Origin: an uncultured Prevotella sp.
Lineage (GTDB): Bacteria > Bacteroidota > Bacteroidia > Bacteroidales > Bacteroidaceae
Assembly (NCBI GenBank): GCA_900541335.1
Contig: UQJC01000001.1
Coordinates: 1 to 64,000, forward strand
Direction of reading: 5' to 3'
DNA: 64,000 bases
Position numbers and translations under genes: made by a program. Within the stretch, counting starts at the first letter, position 1. Each line of letters begins with the position of its first letter. The notes under the pieces were generated by a model. It saw nothing but the letters and a program-made list of their open reading frames with translations. It was not told the DNA's origin and did no database searches. Of this stretch, positions 53,588-62,834 are shown in pieces.

Positions 53588-54880
53588 ATGGTACCTGCAA
53601 CAGGAAAATTAGGTGTTATGTGTGTAGGCCTCGGTGCCGTAACCACCACCTTCATGACCGGTGTCCTTATGACCCGTAAAGGCTTGGCCAAGCCCGTTGG
53701 CTCAATGACCCAATACGATAAGATTCGCGTGGGCCGTGGTAAAGACAAGAAATACCTCCACTACGGAGAAATCGTTCCCCTCGCTTCGCTCAATGACATC
53801 GTATTTGGTGCTTGGGATGTATATCCTGCCAATGCTTACGAAAGTGCCATCAATGCAGAAGTGTTGAAGGAGAAAGACATCAATCCTGTAAAAGATGAGT
53901 TGAAGGCGATTGTGCCGATGAAGGCGGCTTTCGACAAAAACTACGCCAAGCGTTTAGACGGTGACAACGTAAAGAACTGCGCTACCCGTTGGGATATGGT
54001 CGAGGCTTTGCGTGAGGACATCCGCAAGTTTAAGGCTGACAACCAGTGCGACCGCATCGTTGTGATCTGGGCTGCTTCTACGGAAATCTATGTTCCCGTC
54101 GATGAGGAAATTCACGGTACACTCGCTGCCCTCGAAGCTGCCATGAAGGCAAACGACACGGAACACGTAGCTCCCTCTATGTGCTACGCTTACGCCGCTT
54201 TGGCTGAAGGTGCTCCTTTCATCATGGGTGCTCCCAACACAACGGTAGACATCCCCGCTATGTGGGAAATGGCTGAAAAGACGAAGATGCCTATTGCCGG
54301 TAAGGACTTCAAAACGGGTCAGACGCTCGTTAAGTCTGGTTTCGCTCCCATCATTGGTACACGTTGCTTGGGTCTGAGAGGCTGGTTCTCTACCAATATT
54401 CTCGGTAACCGCGACGGTTTGGTGCTCGACGAACCCGCAAACTTCCACACCAAGGAGGTTTCAAAACTCTCTACGCTTGAAAGCATCCTCGTACCCGAAA
54501 ATCAGCCCGACCTCTACACGGACTATTATCACAAGGTACGTATTAACTATTATCCGCCCCGCAACGACGACAAGGAAGGCTGGGACAACATCGACATCTT
54601 TGGTTGGATGGGTTACCCCATGCAGATTAAGATTAACTTCCTCTGCCGCGACTCTATTCTTGCCGCTCCGCTGTTGCTCGACTTGGTGCTCCTTTCTGAC
54701 CTCGCCGCACGCAAGGGCCGTTACGGTACACAACGCTTCCTCAGCTTCTTCCTCAAGAGCCCGATGCATGACTACACGCAGGGCGAAGTGCCTATCAATC
54801 ACCTCTTCCAGCAATATGTCATGCTGAAGAACGCCATCCGCGAAATGGGTGGTTACGAGGCTGACGAGGAAATCGACTAA
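53588..54880 (+). CDS. Inositol-3-phosphate synthase
   Basis: The protein has 430 residues from the ATG at 53588 (MVPATGKLGVMCVGLGAVTT), which directly precedes the NAD-binding Rossmann motif; the longer frame begins with TTG and an unconserved leader. The enzyme turns glucose-6-phosphate into myo-inositol-3-phosphate. VVIWAASTEIYVP, FIMGAPNTTVDIPAMWEMAE, GKDFKTGQTLVKSGFAP and NYYPPRNDDKEGWDNIDIFG match the catalytic domain. In Bacteroidota the product feeds inositol sphingolipids or phosphatidylinositol. Codon use is biased as in well-expressed genes. Confidence 0.95.
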   Translation: MVPATGKLGVMCVGLGAVTTTFMTGVLMTRKGLAKPVGSMTQYDKIRVGRGKDKKYLHYGEIVPLASLNDIVFGAWDVYPANAYESAINAEVLKEKDINPVKDELKAIVPMKAAFDKNYAKRLDGDNVKNCATRWDMVEALREDIRKFKADNQCDRIVVIWAASTEIYVPVDEEIHGTLAALEAAMKANDTEHVAPSMCYAYAALAEGAPFIMGAPNTTVDIPAMWEMAEKTKMPIAGKDFKTGQTLVKSGFAPIIGTRCLGLRGWFSTNILGNRDGLVLDEPANFHTKEVSKLSTLESILVPENQPDLYTDYYHKVRINYYPPRNDDKEGWDNIDIFGWMGYPMQIKINFLCRDSILAAPLLLDLVLLSDLAARKGRYGTQRFLSFFLKSPMHDYTQGEVPINHLFQQYVMLKNAIREMGGYEADEEID

Positions 54881-54964
54881 TCGGAAGAGCCTGTGTCAAG
54901 AAGCCGTTCACACTCCTACTGTGTGAAAACGACAATTCCGACACACGCACACCCCACCTATCAT

Positions 54965-55028
54965 GAAAAGCTTCACGACACGCACTCTTCTGCTCGTCAG
55001 AGCGGAAGGGCTTGCCGTGAGGCTTTTC
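54965..55028 (+). terminator. Probable terminator after inositol synthase
   Basis: GAAAAGCTTCACG pairs with CGTGAGGCTTTTC with one wobble across a long loop. A smaller hairpin TTCACAC..GTGTGAA lies at ~54907-54928. Confidence 0.55.
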
Positions 55029-55141
55029 CATTGATGGGAAACGGAGACGCTGACTGCTCCCCAAGCATTCGCGATAGGTAAACACGCAGAAACAGAAAGT
55101 GGAGCGGTCTCTCATCTATCGTTCGTTACGCTCCTTTCCCC

Positions 55142-55149
55142 TAACTTTG
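55142..55149 (+). promoter_or_regulatory. -7 box (TAACTTTG) close to the DUF5686 start
   Basis: It matches TAnnTTTG, 16 nt before the GTG start at 55166, so the leader should be about ten bases or less. Confidence 0.6.
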
Positions 55150-55165
55150 CTATCACTCTATCCCC

Positions 55166-57766
55166 GTGAAACGAATATTCTTCTTACTCTTTCTGGCTGT
55201 TTGCTGCACCGTCCTGCCCGCTCTGGCCCAGCAAGTACTGTCTGGAACCGTGGTCGATGCCAAGACGGGCGAAAAACTACCGTTTGTCAACGTGTTCTAT
55301 ACCGGAGGCAAAGGTACTCGAACCGATGTAGACGGACGCTTTACCCTACGTTACCAACAGGGTAAACTGCGCATCTCATTCATTGGCTACAAACCCGAAA
55401 CACTGCCTATCAAGTCTCCTCAAAACAACTTGATTGTACGCATGGAACCGTTGGAAAATTCGCTTTCAACGGCTGTTGTCACGGGGAAAAAAGGAAAGTA
55501 TTCGCGTAAGAACAATCCTGCCGTAGAACTGATGAAGAAGGTCATTGCGGCCAAGCAACAAAGTGACCTGCATACTCACGACTACTACAGCATTGACAAA
55601 TACTCAAAATTGACCTTTGCCTTTAACGAGGTAACGGACAAGGTGTTTGAGGAAGGCAAATTCAAGAGGTTTCCTTTCCTCAAAGAGCATGTCGAGGTGT
55701 GTAACGAAACGGGCAAACTCATCCTGCCAATCTCGGTAGATGAAACGGTTACACAACTCATCTACCGAAAACATCCGAAATCAGAAAAGAGCATCATCCT
55801 GGGACAACGTTCGGACGGTATCAACGAACTGTTCAACACGGGAGACATTGTCAACACCATGTTGAAGGACTGCTTTACGGATGTCAATATCTATGAGGAC
55901 GAGGTTCGTCTGTTACAATATCCCTTTATTAGTCCTGTATCCACACGATCAGCTATCAGCTTCTACCGCTACTTTATCATTGACACGCTGATGGTCAACA
56001 ACCGTGATAAGTGCATTCGAGTGGACTTCACACCCAACAATCCACAGGACTTTGGTTTTTCGGGAAGTCTGTACATCATGGCAGACAGCACTTATCGTGT
56101 ACACAAGGTTGACATGGGTATTCCGGTACGTTCGGACGTCAACTTTGTAGAAGACATGCGCATCATCCAGGAGTTTCACCAATTGCCTACGGGCGAACAG
56201 GTACTGGTCAAGGACGACATGTTGGTGCAACTGAAGATTGTCAAGTTCCTGCAAAAGTTTCAGGTCAAACGCTCGACAGAATACCGCAACTTCTCGTTTG
56301 AGCCACTCCCCGACCGAACCTTTAAATTCAAGGGAACAACGATGACCAATGCCAATGCGCAAATGCAGGACGATGTCTTTTGGGAAACCCATCGTTCTGA
56401 CTCCTTGACCAAGAGTGAGAACTCACTGGACAAGCTAATCCAAAAGTTGGAACGCGTCAAAGGATTCCGCCCTGTACTTTGGATAGCCAAGGCTTTCATT
56501 GAGAACTTCGTCGAGACGAGTGTCAACCCGAAACATCCCTCGAAAGTGGACATCGGTCCGATTAACACCATGTTGACCCACAATTTTGTCGACGGATTCC
56601 GCATGCGTGTTTCGGCACAAACCACTGCCAACCTGCACAAGCATCTCTTCCTCAAGGGATATTTGGCATACGGCTTCAAAGACCAAAAGTTCAAGGGTAT
56701 GGGTGAAGTGACTTATTCCTTCAACAAAAAAGCCTACCTGCCGCGCGAATTTCCCGTCAACAACTTGACCTTCAACTATACGCGCGACGTCATGTCACCC
56801 TCGGACAAGTTTATGCCGACCGACAAGGACAACGTCTTCACCTCTTTCAAGTGGACGGACGTAAACCACATGATGTATTACGAAACGTATCGTCTGCTTT
56901 GGGACCGTGAATGGGCAAACGGAGTACGCTTCAATATTCAAGCACGCACGTCTAAGGATACGCCGACCGCAGCCCTCTTCTACCAACCTCTACGAAGTGG
57001 GGCACTTTCGACTGATGCAACGAAATATCAACCCTACCTGCGTACATACGACTTGACCTTGGGCATCAAGTTCCAACCGGGCGTCACATGGATCAACACC
57101 AAGCAACGACGCATTGTTGCCAACAACGATGCACCTATTATTTCGCTGAATCACACGACGGGACTCTACAACTTTGGGGCTACCAACTACGCCTATAACT
57201 TTACGGAGGCCACAGCCTACAAGCGTGTGTGGTTAGCATCATGGGGTAAGATGGACTTTACGCTCAAAGGGGGCGTGCAGTGGAACCGGGTTCCCTTCCC
57301 CTTGCTCATCATGCCGGCAGCCAACCTGTCGTACATCATCGAGGACAACACGTTCAACCTTATCGACAACATGGAATTCCTCAATGACCGCTACGCTTCG
57401 CTGATGTTCTCATGGGACATGAATGGTAAAATCCTCAACCGCATCCCGTTGATTCGCCGACTGAAATGGCGCGAATACATTGGCTGTAATGTATTGTGGG
57501 GAACGCTCTCCAGCAAGAACAATCCCTATTTGACAAAGAACCAATACGACCCGCGCCTCCTTCACTTCCCAGGCCGCTTTGATGCTGAGGGTAACTTTAC
57601 CCCCCTCTCACACGTCATGGACAAGAAAAAACCGTACGTAGAAGTGATTGTCGGCATTCACAACATCTTCAAGATTTTCCACATTGAATATGTTCACCGC
57701 CTCAACTACATCACACCCGACACCCAACGCTGGGGAATTCGAGGGATGTTCCGCATGACATTCTAA
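55166..57766 (+). CDS. DUF5686 outer-membrane protein with carboxypeptidase-like domain
   Basis: The protein has 866 residues. It starts with GTG at 55166 because that opens a good signal peptide (MKRIFFLLFLAVCCTVLPAL, cut near ALAQ). Residues ~23-100 form a carboxypeptidase-D-like domain (LSGTVVDAKTGEKLPFVNV), also found at the front of SusC proteins. The rest matches DUF5686, a beta-barrel-like family restricted to Bacteroidota: NPAVELMKKVIAAKQ, DYYSIDKYSKLTF and the C-terminal strand GIRGMFRMTF. It has no plug, so it is not a TonB receptor. Its function is unknown. Confidence 0.88.
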   Translation: MKRIFFLLFLAVCCTVLPALAQQVLSGTVVDAKTGEKLPFVNVFYTGGKGTRTDVDGRFTLRYQQGKLRISFIGYKPETLPIKSPQNNLIVRMEPLENSLSTAVVTGKKGKYSRKNNPAVELMKKVIAAKQQSDLHTHDYYSIDKYSKLTFAFNEVTDKVFEEGKFKRFPFLKEHVEVCNETGKLILPISVDETVTQLIYRKHPKSEKSIILGQRSDGINELFNTGDIVNTMLKDCFTDVNIYEDEVRLLQYPFISPVSTRSAISFYRYFIIDTLMVNNRDKCIRVDFTPNNPQDFGFSGSLYIMADSTYRVHKVDMGIPVRSDVNFVEDMRIIQEFHQLPTGEQVLVKDDMLVQLKIVKFLQKFQVKRSTEYRNFSFEPLPDRTFKFKGTTMTNANAQMQDDVFWETHRSDSLTKSENSLDKLIQKLERVKGFRPVLWIAKAFIENFVETSVNPKHPSKVDIGPINTMLTHNFVDGFRMRVSAQTTANLHKHLFLKGYLAYGFKDQKFKGMGEVTYSFNKKAYLPREFPVNNLTFNYTRDVMSPSDKFMPTDKDNVFTSFKWTDVNHMMYYETYRLLWDREWANGVRFNIQARTSKDTPTAALFYQPLRSGALSTDATKYQPYLRTYDLTLGIKFQPGVTWINTKQRRIVANNDAPIISLNHTTGLYNFGATNYAYNFTEATAYKRVWLASWGKMDFTLKGGVQWNRVPFPLLIMPAANLSYIIEDNTFNLIDNMEFLNDRYASLMFSWDMNGKILNRIPLIRRLKWREYIGCNVLWGTLSSKNNPYLTKNQYDPRLLHFPGRFDAEGNFTPLSHVMDKKKPYVEVIVGIHNIFKIFHIEYVHRLNYITPDTQRWGIRGMFRMTF

Positions 57767-57799
57767 GAACAACTCACCGAGGCATCTGCTATATCCAAA

Positions 57800-57841
57800 G
57801 GGGCTTGCACACGAGAACACTGTGTGCAAGCCCCTTTTTTA
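57800..57841 (+). terminator. Terminator after DUF5686 gene
   Basis: GGGGCTTGCACAC at 57800-57812 pairs perfectly with GTGTGCAAGCCCC at 57822-57834, followed by a T-run. Confidence 0.9.
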
Positions 57842-58061
57842 AAGCAGAGTCTACTTTTTCAAGCCGAATACAATCTCATCGTTTTTTAACGACGACTCTA
57901 TGGGTATACCTATTGCTTTTGCGTATCTTCGCCCTGGATAAAACTGTGATTGCGCATCAAGCTCTCCAATCAACAGCCCATGTAACCATGGAAGTAAGCT
58001 TGAAATTGCAGGCTATCCTATATATATTTATATACAACCCTCATTTAATACCCCTATTACT

Positions 58062-58559
58062 ATGCAAGTTACATTCCAAGGTACGCCCGTACCCCTCTGC
58101 GGCGAAATGCCCGCCCTCGGCGATAAAGCCCCTAAGTTTGGTGGTGTAAAAGGTGACCTCAGCGTCATTCATCTTCCTGACCTCCTCGGCAAAAAGGTTG
58201 TACTCAATATTTTCCCCTCTTTGGATACACCGGTATGTGCCGCTTCGGTACGCCGCTTCAATCAAGAAGCAGCTAAACTGGAGAATACGGTCGTGCTCTG
58301 CATCTCCAAAGACCTTCCCTTTGCACAAAGCCGCTTCTGTACAACAGAAGGCATTGACCAGGTGATTCCCCTCAGTACTTTCCGTTGCAAGTGTTTCGAT
58401 GAGAAATACGGACTGGGCATCGCAGAAGGTCCGCTTAAAGGATTGCTCGCCCGTGCAGTACTGATCGTTGACGAAGAAGGTAAAATTATCTACGAAGAAC
58501 TGGTCAGCGAAATTACCCAAGAGCCGAACTACGAAGCGGCATTGGCTGCATTGAAATAA
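58062..58559 (+). CDS. tpx: Thiol peroxidase (Tpx)
   Basis: The protein has 165 residues. Tpx is a 2-Cys peroxiredoxin that reduces lipid and other peroxides using thioredoxin. The peroxidatic Cys59 lies in [16 protein letters not shown] and the resolving Cys93 in AQSRFCTT, the atypical 2-Cys spacing of the family. It is monocistronic: terminators lie on both sides. The promoter is unclear. Confidence 0.96.
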   Translation: MQVTFQGTPVPLCGEMPALGDKAPKFGGVKGDLSVIHLPDLLGKKVVLNIFPSLDTPVCAASVRRFNQEAAKLENTVVLCISKDLPFAQSRFCTTEGIDQVIPLSTFRCKCFDEKYGLGIAEGPLKGLLARAVLIVDEEGKIIYEELVSEITQEPNYEAALAALK

Positions 58560-58595
58560 AATAAGCGGGATAAACTACAAAGAAACTTCCTTCTC

Positions 58596-58645
58596 AAATC
58601 GTTGTACAGCGCACCTCCATGTGCCAGCTGTACAACGATTTTTAT
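58596..58645. terminator. Terminator after tpx
   Basis: AAATCGTTGTACAG at 58596-58609 pairs perfectly with CTGTACAACGATTT at 58628-58641, followed by TTTATTT. Confidence 0.9.
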
Positions 58646-58773
58646 TTAATCAGCCGTCCTCCCAAACATGTACCCCTTCCAACCATTCCAAAGTTGGTGC
58701 GGGCACAGACAATCATAATAAGAACATCAAGCCATAACCAAGCAACTAACGCGACTGACACCCCTCTTGTGTT

Positions 58774-59490
58774 TCAAAACAACTCTTTCAGCACTGAGAG
58801 AGACTTCAATTCTGGGAAATCAGGCAAATGAAGTCGATAATAAAGATTGATATAGGAAAGAAGTTGAGAACGCTCCGGTCCACGGAAACGGAAAAGACGC
58901 ATGGTACCATAACGCAGGCGCAATAGCTTAGGGATAAGGATGGCATAAGCAGGAGTGAGTGTATCATTATGTAAAGGTTGCTCTGCAACAAAATCGGCCG
59001 TACGCAAATCAAACCACTCCCCTTCCTTCATACCCTCCACATTGGGCATAAAGCCTAAGAAACGAGTCAGACGCATTAAGAATACCAGATGGAAATTGGC
59101 AAAACCCTCGTTACAAGCGTCTAACCACTCTATAGAACTGGCTACATATTCAAATATACTGCGGTTGGCAGGTTCATGGCGCAAGGCATAATATAGGAAG
59201 TCAGCCAAGAACAAGGCCATAGCAGACTTGTGAGGATCGTAAGGTAACGAAACAAAGGGTAAGACGGTCTGGGCTGCCTTCGGGCGCTGTAAATCTGCAT
59301 GCGGACGCTCGTCCCACTCTACTTGTAACACAGCCAAGGGCTGAAACAAGGAATGCCGAACTGCTGCACGTTTACTTCGACTAATGCGAACTAACATACC
59401 AACGCAACCTCCCTGCTCGGTCAACAGATGGGTGATGAGCGACTCATCATTATAACGGAAGGTACGAAGAACAATGGCTCTTGACTTCAT
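58774..59490 (-). CDS. recO: RecO, recombination mediator
   Basis: The protein has 238 residues. RecO helps RecR load RecA onto SSB-coated DNA. The N-terminal OB fold reads KSRAIVLRTFRYNDESLITHLLTEQGG, then the helical domain with ALFLADFLYYALRHEPAN and FHLVFLMRLTRFLGFMPN. The zinc-finger cysteines seen in some RecO proteins are absent. Convergent with tpx. Confidence 0.93.
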   Translation of the reverse strand: MKSRAIVLRTFRYNDESLITHLLTEQGGCVGMLVRISRSKRAAVRHSLFQPLAVLQVEWDERPHADLQRPKAAQTVLPFVSLPYDPHKSAMALFLADFLYYALRHEPANRSIFEYVASSIEWLDACNEGFANFHLVFLMRLTRFLGFMPNVEGMKEGEWFDLRTADFVAEQPLHNDTLTPAYAILIPKLLRLRYGTMRLFRFRGPERSQLLSYINLYYRLHLPDFPELKSLSVLKELF

Positions 59491-60155
59491 AAAACGATCA
59501 ATATAGAAAGGAATGTTGGATGGATTGGCTATTGAAGGACTAAGAAAAGGACTGAATAAATTTTACTCAACAACAACCTTAGATTAAATGAGAGACTTAC
59601 TCATGGTGTAAACTTTGGAATACTTCTTCCTATATATAAGGAGCAGAACCTTTCTCACTCAGGATGCAACTTAGCACATCTCGCAGAAAAGAATATCCAT
59701 AAATACTTGCTTTAATGAGCACAGGAAAGAAAAAAATCATGGATCTCCACCTTCAGAATAAGTAGAACAACCACAATCAAGCTTAGAAAATCGTACTACA
59801 ACCCGCAATCCGTATTGAAAAAAGGAAAGCCCAATCAGAGATTTATCTCCGTTTCTTCTCAAAAAAACGAACTGACTCCGATTATTTAGACCGTTGAAAA
59901 TAGATTCTTGAAAGAAAAAGTAGGGTTTTCTCCCACTTTCCACTCAAAAAAAGCTCAAAGCGGTTAGACGATTGAATCCATGCAAAAGTAGGCTTTACCC
60001 CCCTCAAAACCCCGTTTTACCCCCCTTCAGAGGGGAAAAACAAGAAAAATCGCACTTTTTCGAAAAAAAATTGGGGAAACATTTGGTGGTTGAAATAAAA
60101 GCCGTACCTTTGCACTCGCAAATGAGACCTAACGGAGCTCACAAAATGCAACACC
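59491..60155. other. AT-rich gene-free stretch before tRNA-Glu
   Basis: About 665 nt. The right end carries the tRNA promoter (60082-60112). A 68-codon frame on the minus strand (59737-59943) has no recognisable features and is probably chance. Nothing else was identified. Confidence 0.5.
60082..60112 (+). promoter_or_regulatory. Promoter (-33 TTTG, -7 TACCTTTG) of tRNA-Glu/rpsT
   Basis: TTTG at 60082-60085 and TACCTTTG at 60105-60112 are 19 nt apart, the best promoter match in the window. The tRNA begins 43 nt downstream. Confidence 0.85.
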
Positions 60156-60227
60156 GGTCCCTTCGTCTATCGGTTAGGACGAGAGATTTTCATTCTCTAA
60201 AGAGGAGTTCGACTCTCCTAGGGACTA
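60156..60227 (+). tRNA. tRNA-Glu (anticodon TTC)
   Basis: It folds as a full cloverleaf of 72 nt: acceptor GGTCCCT/AGGGACT with a terminal G-T pair, anticodon stem AGAGA/TCTCT with loop TTTTCAT (anticodon TTC), and T-arm AGGAG TTCGACT CTCCT. The 3' CCA is not encoded. It lies 23 nt before rpsT and probably shares its transcript, an arrangement also found in other Bacteroidota. Confidence 0.96.
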
Positions 60228-60250
60228 CTAATAAAAAGACAAACATAATA

Positions 60251-60505
60251 ATGGCAAACCACAAATCATCTGTAAAAAGAATTCGTCAGACGGCGACACG
60301 CAGACTGCACAACAGATACTACGCTAAGACAATGCGTAACGCTGTACGCAAGCTCCGCGCTACTACTGACAAAGCAGCTGCTGTAGAACTTCTGCCGAAG
60401 GTGCAGAAAATGTTGGATAAGCTCGCTAAGAACAATATTATCCACAAGAACAAGGCTGCCAATATTAAAAGCGGTGTGATGAATCACATCAACAAACTTG
60501 GCTAA
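60251..60505 (+). CDS. rpsT: Ribosomal protein bS20
   Basis: The protein has 84 residues: [19 protein letters not shown], then RNAVRKLRA and [16 protein letters not shown], all typical of S20. It is a basic helical protein that binds 16S rRNA early in 30S assembly. The ATG at 60251 fits the family start. It is followed by a strong terminator. Confidence 0.97.
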   Translation: MANHKSSVKRIRQTATRRLHNRYYAKTMRNAVRKLRATTDKAAAVELLPKVQKMLDKLAKNNIIHKNKAANIKSGVMNHINKLG

Positions 60506-60539
60506 AATTAATTTGGTTCATAAGGTAAAAGGTTTTACT

Positions 60540-60572
60540 CCTTCGCAACAACGGTTGCGAAGGGGTTTTTTT
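60540..60572 (+). terminator. Terminator after rpsT
   Basis: CCTTCGCAAC at 60540-60549 pairs perfectly with GTTGCGAAGG at 60554-60563, followed by GG and seven Ts. Confidence 0.92.
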
Positions 60573-60643
60573 ATTCCCTATACCCTCATGCAATCATTTT
60601 ACATTGCCTACTCTTCCCTATCCATCAACTAAATCAATGAACC

Positions 60644-61576
60644 ATGAGCAAGATCCATTCCAATCTGACTGAACTTATCGGCCACACTCCGATGCTTGAA
60701 TTAAATCGCATCAGCCACAAACTGCATCTGCAAGCACGCTTACTTGCAAAACTCGAATGCTTCAATCCTGGCGGTAGCGTGAAAGACCGCATTGCACTTG
60801 CGATGATTGAACAGGCTGAAAAAGATGGAATACTAAAGGCTGGAGGAACGATCATTGAACCGACCAGTGGGAATACTGGAATTGGACTGGCTTGGATTGC
60901 ACGTGTGAAGGGATACCAAGTAATTCTTACCATGCCCGAAACAATGAGCGTAGAACGCAGAAAACTATTGAAGGCATTGGGGGCACAAATTATACTGACC
61001 CCAGGAAAGGAGGGTATGAAAGGAAGCATCCAAAAGGCTAAAGAATTACAGGAAGTAATTGAAAATGCTTGGATTCCATCTCAATTTGATAATCCAGCTA
61101 ACCCCGCCGCGCATGCAAGAAGTACCGCTTTAGAAATATGGAATGACACGGAAGGACATATCGATGTCTTGGTTGCCGGTGTTGGAACTGGAGGTACACT
61201 CTGTGGAACGGCACGAGCTTTGAAAGCAAAAAATGCAACGCTAGAAGTTTTTGCGGTAGAGCCTGCCACTTCTGCTGTGTTAGAAGGTAAGCCAGCCGGT
61301 GCACATGGATTACAAGGAATCGGCGCGGGATTTATTCCCGAAAACTATGATTCGACTTTAATAGACGGTGTGCTTCCTGTAGAAAACGAAGAAGCATATA
61401 CTGCCGCTCGCCTATTGGCACAAGAAGAAGGTCTATTGGCAGGAATTTCTTCAGGTGCTGCTCTTCATGCTGCAATTAGTTTAGCTAAGCAATCCGAATA
61501 TCAAGATAAAACCATTGTCGTTGTATTGCCCGATACGGGAGAGCGTTATCTCTCGACCCCGCTGTATGAGGCATAA
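60644..61576 (+). CDS. cysK: Cysteine synthase (O-acetylserine sulfhydrylase)
   Basis: The protein has 310 residues. This PLP enzyme makes cysteine from O-acetylserine and sulfide. PLP-lysine is Lys47 in NPGGSVKDR; PTSGNTGIGLAWIA (substrate loop), GVGTGGTLCGTARAL (phosphate cup) and VVLPDTGERYLST complete the active site. The serine acetyltransferase gene lies 248 nt downstream with its own -7 box, so the substrate-making enzyme is encoded next door. Confidence 0.96.
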   Translation: MSKIHSNLTELIGHTPMLELNRISHKLHLQARLLAKLECFNPGGSVKDRIALAMIEQAEKDGILKAGGTIIEPTSGNTGIGLAWIARVKGYQVILTMPETMSVERRKLLKALGAQIILTPGKEGMKGSIQKAKELQEVIENAWIPSQFDNPANPAAHARSTALEIWNDTEGHIDVLVAGVGTGGTLCGTARALKAKNATLEVFAVEPATSAVLEGKPAGAHGLQGIGAGFIPENYDSTLIDGVLPVENEEAYTAARLLAQEEGLLAGISSGAALHAAISLAKQSEYQDKTIVVVLPDTGERYLSTPLYEA

Positions 61577-61790
61577 ACGATGTACAATCAAAAGGAATTT
61601 CCTATCGTTACAAGGATTAACTATCAGGATGCAAAAGGGCCTCACACCAAGGAGCAGGAGGCTCAGCATTGAAATGCGAATCCTATCCGAATTGCTTCCT
61701 ACAAGAAGTGTTGCAGAGGCTTTGATTGTCAACTCAAACAGATAACCAAAGCTTTGCAAGGAGTTTATCCAATCTCTCATTTTTTATTCT

Positions 61791-61798
61791 TACTTTTG
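61791..61798 (+). promoter_or_regulatory. -7 box (TACTTTTG), serine acetyltransferase promoter
   Basis: It matches TAnnTTTG, 26 nt before the ATG at 61825. Confidence 0.6.
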
Positions 61799-61824
61799 CC
61801 CTTCATCAGGCAAAAAACAACACA

Positions 61825-62712
61825 ATGAATCATCCTGAAAGCTATACACTCTTGCTGAAACAAACCGTGGAGGAACTCTCCAACACGTCGAAGATGCAAG
61901 GACTCTTCCACCAACACCGACATGGCGACCCACTTCCTTCTGTTACAGCTTTGGAGGAAATCATCTCGCTCTGCCGCGCTGTACTCTTTCCCGGATACTA
62001 CGGAAAGTCTACGCTCAACGCTGTCACGGTGCGCTACCACATTGGAATGGAAGTGGAACGGCTGTTTTCGTTGTTGACCGCCCAAGTACAAGCCGGGCTT
62101 TGCTTTGGGCAACAAGAGGAGATTCATCCTGGAGGACCGAATTGTCATGCAAAAGCAGAAGCTATTGCGGCCTCACTTATTGCCTTATTGCCCCAAGTAA
62201 GGCGCACACTTGCCACCGATGTGGAAGCGGCGTATTTGGGTGACCCTGCTGCACAGAACTATGGAGAAGTAATCAGTTGCTATCCGGTGATTCGTGCCTT
62301 AACCTGTTACCGTATTGCTCACGAGCTCTACAAACTGGGTGTACCACTTATCCCCCGTATTATCACGGAGCTGGCACACAGCGAAACTGGTATCGACATT
62401 CATCCGGGAGCAGAAATCGGCGAATACTTCACCATTGATCATGGTACGGGTGTCGTTATCGGTGCGACTTGTATTATCGGTAAAAATGTCAAGCTCTACC
62501 AGGGGGTTACCTTGGGAGCTAAAAGTTTCCCGCTGGATGTCAATGGAAATCCAGTGAAGAATAATCCCCGTCACCCCATACTTCACGACAATGTAATTGT
62601 CTATTCCAATGCAACCATTCTCGGACGCATTACCGTGGGAGAAGGAGCCATTGTCGGTGCCAATATGTGGGTAACTCACGATGTGCCAGCCGGACAAACA
62701 CTCAAGAGCTAA
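61825..62712 (+). CDS. Serine O-acetyltransferase (EpsC/CysE type)
   Basis: The protein has 295 residues from the ATG at 61825 (MNHPESYTLLLKQTVEELS); an in-frame upstream start would lie before the promoter. It acetylates serine with acetyl-CoA to give O-acetylserine for CysK. The N-terminal helical domain is followed by a left-handed beta-helix with hexapeptide repeats: GIDIHPGAEIGEYFTIDHG and GVVIGATCIIGKNVKLYQG, VTLGAKSF. The catalytic histidine lies in IDHGTG. The C-terminus ends QTLKS, lacking the terminal isoleucine that E. coli CysE inserts into CysK. Confidence 0.93.
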   Translation: MNHPESYTLLLKQTVEELSNTSKMQGLFHQHRHGDPLPSVTALEEIISLCRAVLFPGYYGKSTLNAVTVRYHIGMEVERLFSLLTAQVQAGLCFGQQEEIHPGGPNCHAKAEAIAASLIALLPQVRRTLATDVEAAYLGDPAAQNYGEVISCYPVIRALTCYRIAHELYKLGVPLIPRIITELAHSETGIDIHPGAEIGEYFTIDHGTGVVIGATCIIGKNVKLYQGVTLGAKSFPLDVNGNPVKNNPRHPILHDNVIVYSNATILGRITVGEGAIVGANMWVTHDVPAGQTLKS

Positions 62713-62834
62713 CATTTTAGATTACTCTGGTCTTTCCTCTTGATCTGTCTAAACCGTAGTACACGATTCCAATTACCCTCCCACAACAGCAAAAGCCACT
62801 ATTATAAGGTGCTTCAAAGCCCCATTCAACATAT

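Noticed and set aside
59737..59943. 68-codon minus-strand frame between recO and tRNA-Glu
   Set aside because: No recognisable motif, AT-rich random-looking composition, no promoter or terminator pairing.
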